Source: Phycisphaerae bacterium
GTDB lineage: Bacteria > Planctomycetota > Phycisphaerae > UBA1845 > UTPLA1
Direction of reading: 5' to 3'
DNA length: 13,534 bases
Assembly: GCA_029259995.1 (NCBI GenBank)
Contig: JAJDEC010000335.1
Coordinates: forward strand, 1 to 13,534
This document shows, piece after piece, positions 5,960 to 11,700 of the stretch (position 1 is the first letter of the stretch; each line of letters starts with the position of its first letter). The notes beneath the pieces are model-generated. The model saw only the letters and a list, made by a program, of their open reading frames with translations. It had not been told where the DNA came from and searched no databases. The translations under genes and the position numbers were made by a program.

Positions 5960-7015
5960 TTGCTATTCGACTCCCTGATGGGCATGTTCAGTGTCGATAT
6001 GGGAATCGACCTGGGCACGTGCAACACGCTTGTATGCGTCAAAGGCGAAGGCATCGTTCTGAACGAACCTTCCGTCGTTGCTGTACGCAAAGGCACAAAT
6101 CAAGTGTTGCAGAACGGCAATGCCGTCGGTCTCGTCGCCAAGGAAATGCTTGGCAAGACGCCCGGCAGCATCTCCGCCATTCGTCCCCTTAAAGACGGCG
6201 TCATCGCAGACTTCGATATCACCGAAGCGATGCTTGGTTATTTCATTCGCAAAGTTCACGGCGGCCGCAGCCGGTTGATCCGGCCTCGCGTCGTCATCGC
6301 CGTGCCGTCGGGCATCACAGCCGTCGAAAAACGCGCGGTCTATGGTTCCGCCGAACGGGCCGGCGCACGACGCGTCTATCTCATCGAAGAACCCATGGCG
6401 GCCGGCATCGGCTCCGGTCTCCCGATTGCCGAAGCCCGTGCAAGCATGATTGTCGACATCGGCGGCGGCACGACGGAAGTCGCCATCATGTCCCTTGCTG
6501 ACGTGTCCGTGGCACAGTCGATTCGCGTCGCCGGCGATGACATGGACGAAGCCATCATCGCTCACATGAAGCGAACCTATAACCTGCAGATCGGTCCGCA
6601 GACCGCCGAGTGGTTGAAGATCGAAATCGGATCCGCGTCGCCGCTCGAACAGGAAGTGTCCGTCGATGTCCGCGGTCGAGACATGATCAGCGGCCTGCCG
6701 CGAAAGACCGTCGTCACGAGCCAGGAAATTCGAGAAGCCCTCCGCGAACCCATCAGCCATATCCTCGACACGGTCACGCACACGCTCGAAAGCTGTGAGC
6801 CGGAACTGGCGGCCGACCTGGTTGACAACGGCATCCATCTTTGCGGCGGCGGCGCACTATTGCGCGGCCTCGACCATGTCATGTCCGATGCAACGGGATT
6901 GACAGTCAAAGTCGTGGATGATCCGCTTTCATGCGTCGCACGCGGCACCAGTGTCTACCTCGAAAATCTGGCGGAATGGAAAGACACGCTCGAGTCCGAT
7001 CATCACAACCTCTAA
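5960..7015 (+). CDS. mreB: Rod-shape-determining actin homologue MreB
   Basis: 351 residues, the usual MreB length (about 330-350). MreB polymerises under the cytoplasmic membrane with ATP and organises peptidoglycan synthesis. Actin-fold landmarks in order: phosphate-1 loop MGIDLGTCNTLVCVKGEG (14-31), IVLNEPSVVAV (32-42), VIAVPSGITAVEKRAV (112-127), catalytic-region IEEPMAAGIGSGLPI (142-156) with Glu 144, phosphate-2 MIVDIGGGTTEVAIMSL (163-179), and the adenosine loop GIHLCGGGALLRGLDHVM (291-308). Cys 21 replaces the usual Ala of GTANT. The TTG at 5960 gives the typical amphipathic N-terminus MLFDSLMGMFSVDMGIDLG and has GAGAGGG 10 bases upstream. An internal ATG at 5978 lacks a ribosome binding site and would remove the membrane-binding segment. 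No mreC, mreD or pbp2 follows. Instead a coiled-coil membrane protein and a small membrane protein precede it. Confidence 0.97.
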   Translation: MLFDSLMGMFSVDMGIDLGTCNTLVCVKGEGIVLNEPSVVAVRKGTNQVLQNGNAVGLVAKEMLGKTPGSISAIRPLKDGVIADFDITEAMLGYFIRKVHGGRSRLIRPRVVIAVPSGITAVEKRAVYGSAERAGARRVYLIEEPMAAGIGSGLPIAEARASMIVDIGGGTTEVAIMSLADVSVAQSIRVAGDDMDEAIIAHMKRTYNLQIGPQTAEWLKIEIGSASPLEQEVSVDVRGRDMISGLPRKTVVTSQEIREALREPISHILDTVTHTLESCEPELAADLVDNGIHLCGGGALLRGLDHVMSDATGLTVKVVDDPLSCVARGTSVYLENLAEWKDTLESDHHNL

Positions 7016-7030
7016 GTATCTCACTGTGCG

Positions 7031-7098
7031 GGCGCCGCTGCCTGGGGGGCCTATCGTTTGAGGTGCCACTGCCTGGGTGCCACTGCTCTCAAGCAGTG
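7031..7098 (+). repeat. GGTGCCACTGC direct repeats with terminal hairpin
   Basis: Fifteen bases after the mreB stop, a GGYGCCRCTGCCTGGG unit occurs at 7031-7046 and 7062-7077. A third, overlapping GGGTGCCACTGC begins at 7075 and runs into a perfect 7-base hairpin (7081-7087 with 7092-7098, loop CTCA). There is no T tract. I recall similar GTGCCACTGC/GCAGTG elements scattered through planctomycete genomes (not verified). It may serve as the 3' end of the mreB transcript. The rest of 7016-7251 has no gene. Confidence 0.6.
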
Positions 7099-7208
7099 CG
7101 ACTCGACTTTCAATCCCGATTCGGCAGGCCGTCAATCAGCAGTAAATCCACGATGACTTCGTCTCGACATGGTGCGCTCATGCTGTGCGAGTGATTGACG
7201 CGGACGAC

Positions 7209-7228
7209 GCGTGTCGCATCCGACACGC
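7209..7228 (+). promoter_or_regulatory. Hairpin upstream of the amidohydrolase gene
   Basis: Perfect 8-base arms GCGTGTCG and CGACACGC (7209-7216 and 7221-7228) with a 4-base loop, 24 bases before the start codon. A TAGAAT (7237-7242) lies just downstream, 10 bases before the ATG, but has no matching -35. If that hexamer is used, the transcript would be nearly leaderless and the inverted repeat would lie in the spacer. Confidence 0.35.
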
Positions 7229-7251
7229 CTCCCCAATAGAATGCCTCCGGG

Positions 7252-8496
7252 ATGAAACTGCTGACTGCAAGATACGTCGTCTCCGTCGCGTCGCCGGTTA
7301 TCGAGTCCGGTTCGGTCCTGATCGACAAGGGATGCATTGTCAGCGTCGGCCGCACAGTCGATCTTCGTCGCGAAATCAACAGTGATACGTCCGTCGAAGA
7401 TCTCGGGGACGTCGCCCTGCTTCCGGGTTTCATCAATCCCCATACCCATCTCGAACTCACGTGCTACAAGGACACCCTGCCGCGAGCGCCGCTCTGGGAG
7501 TGGTTCAACAGCCTGCTGCCCAAGCGCATTGAACCCGGCGCCGGCGATCGGGAATTTGAAGGAGTCCAGGAAGGCGCTCGCCAGAGCCTTGCCGCCGGTG
7601 TGACGCTCGTTGGCGATATTTCCCGAACCGGAATTACAGCCCGGGCGCTGGTCAACTCCCCGATTCGACGAATCAGCTTCATCGAACTGATCAGCGGCGC
7701 AAAGCTGCCCCCGTCGACGGGATCCGAACTCGAAGCCACATTGGATGCCGCAGAACGCGACTTCGGCAACGATCGGACGATCATCGGCGTCTCCCCGCAC
7801 GCACCGTACACCGTTACGCCCGGGGACCTGCGAATTACGCTGGATCTGGCAACGCGGCTTCAGCGAAGATTGACCATGCACGTCCTCGAAACACCGGAAG
7901 AGCTCGAATGGCTCGAAGGAAAACCGGGTTTTCTCACCGATTTTCTCCGCGATCGATCGCTGGCCTGCATGGATCATCAACCAAAGAGCCCTGTGGAATA
8001 CCTTTCGACGCCCGGCCTGCTCGACGCCGGCCGAATCCTGGCCCACGTAAACTACGTCAACGACGAAATCGTCGAGCGCCTGGCAAAGTCGCAATCGTCC
8101 ATCGTGTATTGCCCCCGCGCACACAACTACTATGGACACACAGCCCATCCGTGGCGTCGACTCGTTGAAGCCGGTGTCAACGTCTGCATTGGCACAGACA
8201 GCCTCGCGAGCAACGCGTCGCTGTCGATCCTGGACGAATTGCGATATCTCGCGGTGCAGCATCCGAATCTCGCCGCGCAGCACCTGCTGGAAATGGGAAC
8301 GATCAGATCCGCAAAGGCGCTGCAGCTGGACCGGGCGACTGGATGCATCCGAGTCGGCGCATGGGCGGATCTTTGCGCAATTCCAACGCAGGCGACGAAA
8401 TGCGCCGACGTCGTGGACGAAATCGTTCGCGGATCCGAATCTCCGCAAGAAACCTGGATCGCCGGGCAATCGGCGTCTACGCATCGGCGACCCTGA
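7252..8496 (+). CDS. Metal-dependent amidohydrolase, TRZ/ATZ (cytosine-deaminase-like) family
   Basis: 414 residues, cytoplasmic, of the superfamily that hydrolytically deaminates or dechlorinates N-heterocycles. An N-terminal beta segment (1-58) leads to PGFINPHTHLELT (58-70). Metal-ligand candidates are His 64, His 66, His 210 and Asp 316 (IGTDSLASN, 313-321). Glu 213 (HVLET) and His 265 (AHVNY) match the catalytic Glu and His of S-adenosylhomocysteine/atrazine-type enzymes. Other landmarks are SPHAPYTVTP (181-190) and YCPRAHNYYGH (286-296). The C-terminal beta segment closes with GCIRVGAWADLCAIP (364-378). HTHLE together with SPHAPYT suggests the 6-aminodeoxyfutalosine deaminase-like branch (menaquinone futalosine route), but 5'-methylthioadenosine/SAH or guanine-type deaminases cannot be excluded. 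No menaquinone gene is adjacent. The ATG at 7252 lacks a clear ribosome binding site. Confidence 0.88.
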   Translation: MKLLTARYVVSVASPVIESGSVLIDKGCIVSVGRTVDLRREINSDTSVEDLGDVALLPGFINPHTHLELTCYKDTLPRAPLWEWFNSLLPKRIEPGAGDREFEGVQEGARQSLAAGVTLVGDISRTGITARALVNSPIRRISFIELISGAKLPPSTGSELEATLDAAERDFGNDRTIIGVSPHAPYTVTPGDLRITLDLATRLQRRLTMHVLETPEELEWLEGKPGFLTDFLRDRSLACMDHQPKSPVEYLSTPGLLDAGRILAHVNYVNDEIVERLAKSQSSIVYCPRAHNYYGHTAHPWRRLVEAGVNVCIGTDSLASNASLSILDELRYLAVQHPNLAAQHLLEMGTIRSAKALQLDRATGCIRVGAWADLCAIPTQATKCADVVDEIVRGSESPQETWIAGQSASTHRRP

Positions 8497-8577
8497 ATTC
8501 AACCGCCCCTCCGAATTTTTTTGATGCCAGTTTTTCAGCCTGTCATCGATATCCCATCTCTTTGTTCGCACAAATCC

Positions 8578-8605
8578 TTGAGTGTGACAGGTTGCTTCAT
8601 ACAAT
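8578..8605 (+). promoter_or_regulatory. Candidate promoter for the DUF1844 gene
   Basis: TTGAGT (8578-8583), a 16-base spacer, and TACAAT (8600-8605). The -10 matches the consensus at five of six positions and the -35 at three to four. Transcription would begin near 8612 and produce a leader of about 100 bases. Upstream, a T7 run (8515-8521) after a weak 5-base hairpin may end the amidohydrolase transcript. Confidence 0.5.
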
Positions 8606-8612
8606 GAACCTC

Positions 8613-8680
8613 GGCCCGGGGTTCCGGTCCATCCGCGGTTCCCCCCAGCTGCGCGCCGGGCCCCGGCCACTTTGTTTTTC
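8613..8680 (+). terminator. GC-rich hairpin with T-rich tail, possible attenuator
   Basis: A compact stem (8655-8659 with 8663-8667) is followed by a T-rich run (8671-8680), as in an intrinsic terminator. The left part of this stem can alternatively pair with 8613-8619 (7 bases with 8656-8662), which would disrupt it. As it lies downstream of the candidate promoter and upstream of the DUF1844 start, it may be an attenuator. Alternatively it simply terminates amidohydrolase transcription. Confidence 0.4.
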
Positions 8681-8714
8681 TTGATCAGGCGCGGCAATCC
8701 GGAGCAAAGATTCA

Positions 8715-9092
8715 ATGAGTGACGACGCACCGAAGATACACATCGATGACGACTGGAAGTCAGAGGCCGCTGCCGAAAAGGAGCGTCTCGCCGAACAGGT
8801 CGAATCGAAAGAGGCCGGACCCATTCCGGAGCCGACGTTCATCGAGATTGTCCAGACGCTGGCCATGCAGGCCATGGTCGGCCTGGGCGGAATGCAGGGC
8901 CCGAGCGGTCAGCCGATTCCGGCCAATCTCGATTTGGCGAAGCATTTCATTGACATGCTGGACGTCCTCGAGAAGAAGACGAAGGGCAATCTCGAACAGA
9001 ACGAACAGGAAATCCTGGATACGACGCTTCATCAGCTGCGCCTGGCGTATGTGGAAGTCGTTCGCGGAGCCCCCGCCGCACCACAAGGCTGA
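8715..9092 (+). CDS. DUF1844 domain protein
   Basis: 125 residues, probably cytoplasmic, function unknown. A charged N-terminal part (1-38, including HIDDDWKSEAAAEKERLAEQ) precedes the DUF1844 core: FIEIVQTLAMQAMVGLG (42-58), a short Pro/Gly loop (PSGQPIPANL), then DLAKHFIDMLDVLEKKTKGNL (73-93) and a closing helix TLHQLRLAYVEV (104-115). The Lys-Thr-Lys-Gly-Asn-Leu block is the strongest signature of the family, which occurs widely in Planctomycetota, Deltaproteobacteria and Acidobacteria. The ATG at 8715 has GGAG 10 bases upstream (8701-8704). The gene ends only seven bases from the oppositely oriented dacB stop, so both transcripts must end inside the neighbouring coding sequence or overlap. 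Confidence 0.93.
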   Translation: MSDDAPKIHIDDDWKSEAAAEKERLAEQVESKEAGPIPEPTFIEIVQTLAMQAMVGLGGMQGPSGQPIPANLDLAKHFIDMLDVLEKKTKGNLEQNEQEILDTTLHQLRLAYVEVVRGAPAAPQG

Positions 9093-9099
9093 TGTCGAC

Positions 9100-10635
9100 T
9101 CATTCGGATTCGGCGTTCGACTGCGATGATGCGGCGACCGTGTCGCTGACATAATCGACGAGCAACTGGCAGGCCCGATCCATCTTCGGTTTCGGGTTCG
9201 TATCCGGTTTGGCAATATCGTTGTAAAAGAACGCGAACGCGATCCACTGATCGCTGTTCGTGTGGATGTACCCGGCGAGCGTTCGCACACCGCGAATCGT
9301 GCCGGTCTTTCCGTAGACGCGTCCTTTGGCGCTGCCGGATCGCATTCGCTTTCGCAGCGTGCCGGACTCGCCGGAAACCCCCAAAGAAGATCGAAGCAGA
9401 TCGAATCGCTTCTCGTCCCGATGCACCTTGGAAAGAATCCGCGTCATCGCCGCGGGGCTGATTCGGTTCTCGCGCGACAATCCGCTACCGTCGTCGACCG
9501 ACACCTGATTCGCAGAGATGCCGAGCTTTCGATAATACGCGTGCATCGCCGACTGCCCGGATTCCCAACTGCCGACGCCGGCAATCTTCGCCCCCATGGC
9601 CTTGAACAGCCCTTCCGCCATCATGCCCAGACTGTCGGATCCCGCTCGACGCAGGGCATCGGCAATCGGCGCGCTGTGAATCGCGACGATATGAACGTCC
9701 TTCGGCAGCGTGGACGAATCCAGCCGGACCTTCTCTCGTACGACTTCGCCTCCGATACGGATGCCTTCCGCTTCCATCGCCTGCTTCAGAACCGATCCGA
9801 AAAACAACCCGGGATCCCGGACCGTGACTACTTCCAACTGCCCAGCCTTCGACACACTCCCCGACAGCTTCAACGTGTCGGAATCACGCAGGCGATGAAC
9901 CGTGACCGTCATCTTGTCGCCCGTCGTCGCGCCGTTCGAGACACGAACGTAGTCGTTGGGCGGAATGAGTTGAACGGAAGCCGCCGCTCCCGGCTTCGTC
10001 GGACCCACGACAGCCGCCACGCAATTCGCATTGAAATTCAGCCCGCCGATGGGGGCTTCATACCATGCCTGATACTGATCCTTCGGCCAGTTCTCCGCGA
10101 CGAAATCCAGGTCAAATATGAAGTCGTCCACGACGATATTGCCGGGGATCTGCTTGACGCCGGCAGCCTTCAGGCGTTCCGCCCACTGCTTGAACGCCGC
10201 GCCAATCTCCTGATCGCGCGCGTCTGCGAGCTTCTCGTCGCCGAAAGTCGGATCCCCCGACCCGATGACGACCAGGTCCGACCCGCGTATGGCGAGAACC
10301 GTCGTGAAACTGTATTCCGGCCCCAGCTGATCGATCGAGGCGGCCATCACGGCGAGCTTCATGCAACTGGCGGGAATCAGCGGCTTCGTCGCGTTTCGCT
10401 CGTAGATCGTCGAACCATCGCTCAGATCGACGACATGCACACCGAGCACCGTCTTCGCGCCGGATACCGGCGCCAGCGCATCCGCTAGCCGATCCGCAAT
10501 CGCGGGCCCCGCGATTGCGCCGCGGCACAGCAAGACCACGCCGAGCGCGACGATTCTCCTCACGAATCTCGCCCGCAGATCCCGTCGTCCGCCCAGCGGG
10601 CGCCAAGGTCGATATTGTGCAGCCTCCTTGCGCAT
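9100..10635 (-). CDS. dacB: D-alanyl-D-alanine carboxypeptidase/endopeptidase, PBP4 (peptidase S13)
   Basis: Periplasmic penicillin-binding protein that trims or cleaves peptidoglycan peptides. Counting from a possible TTG at 10671, the product has 523 residues and the features of class C low-mass PBPs. The catalytic PASCMKLAV has Ser 102 and Lys 105 (SxxK). A long insert (about 125-330) includes IVVDDFIFD and APIGGLNFNANCVAAVV. DDGSGLSRENRISP (393-406) and YGKTGTIRGV (453-462, KTG box) follow. The SxN box, expected near 345-352 in GSDSLGMMAEGLF, reads SLG (347-349) in the alignment with SDNLxAE, so the usual Asn seems replaced. The start is uncertain: I use the ATG at 10635 because the TTG coincides with a plausible -35 element. 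A GTG at 10563 would give a shorter, more typical signal peptide (RRIVALGVVLLCRGAIAG). Transcribed alone, tail to tail with the DUF1844 gene. Confidence 0.93.
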   Translation of the reverse strand: MRKEAAQYRPWRPLGGRRDLRARFVRRIVALGVVLLCRGAIAGPAIADRLADALAPVSGAKTVLGVHVVDLSDGSTIYERNATKPLIPASCMKLAVMAASIDQLGPEYSFTTVLAIRGSDLVVIGSGDPTFGDEKLADARDQEIGAAFKQWAERLKAAGVKQIPGNIVVDDFIFDLDFVAENWPKDQYQAWYEAPIGGLNFNANCVAAVVGPTKPGAAASVQLIPPNDYVRVSNGATTGDKMTVTVHRLRDSDTLKLSGSVSKAGQLEVVTVRDPGLFFGSVLKQAMEAEGIRIGGEVVREKVRLDSSTLPKDVHIVAIHSAPIADALRRAGSDSLGMMAEGLFKAMGAKIAGVGSWESGQSAMHAYYRKLGISANQVSVDDGSGLSRENRISPAAMTRILSKVHRDEKRFDLLRSSLGVSGESGTLRKRMRSGSAKGRVYGKTGTIRGVRTLAGYIHTNSDQWIAFAFFYNDIAKPDTNPKPKMDRACQLLVDYVSDTVAASSQSNAESE

Positions 10636-10643
10636 ATCCGCAG

Positions 10644-10671
10644 ATATTATCGCCGTGTCGATCGGTTTCAA
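10644..10671 (-). promoter_or_regulatory. Candidate dacB promoter
   Basis: On the minus strand, TTGAAA (10671-10666), a 16-base spacer, and TAATAT (10649-10644). The -35 matches five of six consensus positions. Transcription would begin close to 10637, almost at the ATG at 10635, implying either a leaderless message or use of the GTG at 10563. Confidence 0.42.
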
Positions 10672-10789
10672 GGTTTTGAATCGCGCAGCATTCGCGCGTA
10701 AAGTTCTTTGGAGGCCGAGCTTATCCAGAGACGCGGAAAAACGCCGCGCCAGCCGGCCCGATCATCGGCACGATCGGCGACTTCCGAGG

Positions 10790-10817
10790 TTCTGATTTCG
10801 CCCCGCGCCCTTACAAT
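10790..10817 (+). promoter_or_regulatory. Weak candidate promoter for the signalling operon
   Basis: TACAAT (10812-10817) is a good -10 element. The best -35 at 16-base spacing, TTCTGA (10790-10795), is poor. It would give a leader of about 105 bases to the ATG at 10930. No other convincing site was seen between 10672 and 10929, which otherwise holds no gene. Confidence 0.33.
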
Positions 10818-10929
10818 AGCCGTACCGAAGGGGGCCATTGCGCCATCGCCCGAATTCACTGGCGCTTGGATCCCAGACCAGAAAAAGCCGGCTCGACCGT
10901 CGCAAATGGACGACGGCCACGAAAGACCC

Positions 10930-11700
10930 ATGGCAGACACGACATCATCCACAACGGATCAATGCGCCGTCCTGATCGTCGCACCAAGCCCGGACGACAT
11001 GCTCCTTCAATTGGGGCAGTCGCTGACCAACACGGGCGCGAGCGTCCATTTCACGACAGACGTCTATATGGCGATGGCGCGGCTCGCCATGGGCGAACGA
11101 TTCGGCCACGTCATCATCGAAGCCGCCGCCCTCGATGAACACGAGCGCGCCTTCCTCACGCTGGCCCCGCAATACCACGAGTCGTCAAACTTCTACGTTC
11201 CCCACAGATCGATCCTCGACGATCGAATGTTGCATGAAGGACGATACGAAATCCTCTCGCCCGATGGAATCGTCGACGCCGTCCTCGGCATTCGAGAGGC
11301 CGAAACCCTGGAAGCCGAAAACGAAGTCGAGCCCCCCTGGTCCGAACCCAGAACCATCGGCGACCCGGAACCCACGCACGAAGCCCCCGCGCCCGTGCCG
11401 GATCAAACCGGGCATGAAATCCCCGCGAAGCCATCCAGCCTCTCGACCGACGGTGGTCTCGACGCCGAACGCGATGGCCCATCACTGCACGACGCCGTAC
11501 GCGAACGCATGGCCGCGGACGGCCTCGCCCCCGCGAATCGGCGACGTCCACCCGGCGCGTCTGCGCCATCGGAGGAACCGGCGCAGCAATCCGATACGCG
11601 CGTTTCCCGCGAGGAAATGGACGCGCTCCTCGGCAGTGCCGACGAAACGCTGGACGACATGACAAATGCCACGAAACAAGACGGAAAGGACGACGAATGA
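10930..11700 (+). CDS. Degenerate receiver-like protein with C-terminal FliM-type motif
   Basis: 256 residues from the ATG at 10930. Residues about 11-122 have a receiver-like alternation of strands and helices: QCAVLIVAP (11-19), a helix (21-35), SVHFTTDVYMAMARL (38-52), HVIIEAAAL (60-68). The strand that should end with the phospho-acceptor Asp reads VIIEAAA, and no conserved Lys is visible, so it is at best a pseudo-receiver. Residues 125-222 are a disordered Pro/Glu/Asp-rich linker. Near the end, RVSREEMDALLGSADE (224-239) closely resembles the conserved LSQxEIDALL peptide at the N-terminus of FliM and FliN. The stop overlaps the next gene's start as ATGA, so the pair is translationally coupled. 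The ribosome binding site is weak (GAAAG). The frame extends upstream to 10708, but that part is Arg/Pro-rich and would include the candidate -10, so the shorter start is preferred. An ATG at 10906 is also possible. No family was firmly recognised. Confidence 0.75.
   Translation: MADTTSSTTDQCAVLIVAPSPDDMLLQLGQSLTNTGASVHFTTDVYMAMARLAMGERFGHVIIEAAALDEHERAFLTLAPQYHESSNFYVPHRSILDDRMLHEGRYEILSPDGIVDAVLGIREAETLEAENEVEPPWSEPRTIGDPEPTHEAPAPVPDQTGHEIPAKPSSLSTDGGLDAERDGPSLHDAVRERMAADGLAPANRRRPPGASAPSEEPAQQSDTRVSREEMDALLGSADETLDDMTNATKQDGKDDE

Noticed and set aside
5963..6838. 291-codon minus-strand frame opposite mreB
   Set aside because: Pure antisense shadow of a highly conserved gene.
5978..7015. 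Alternative mreB start at the internal ATG
   Set aside because: No ribosome binding site, and it deletes the usual N-terminal amphipathic segment preserved with the TTG start.
7132..8730. 532-codon minus-strand frame opposite the amidohydrolase
   Set aside because: Cys/Arg/His-rich antisense product without motifs; it also spans both intergenic regions.
9262..10488. 408-codon plus-strand frame opposite dacB
   Set aside because: Antisense shadow; the minus strand encodes SxxK and KTG motifs in order.
10708..10929. Upstream extension of the pseudo-receiver gene
   Set aside because: Arg/Pro-rich segment without homology; includes the likely -10 element. ATG at 10930 fits the domain boundary better, though 10906 remains possible.
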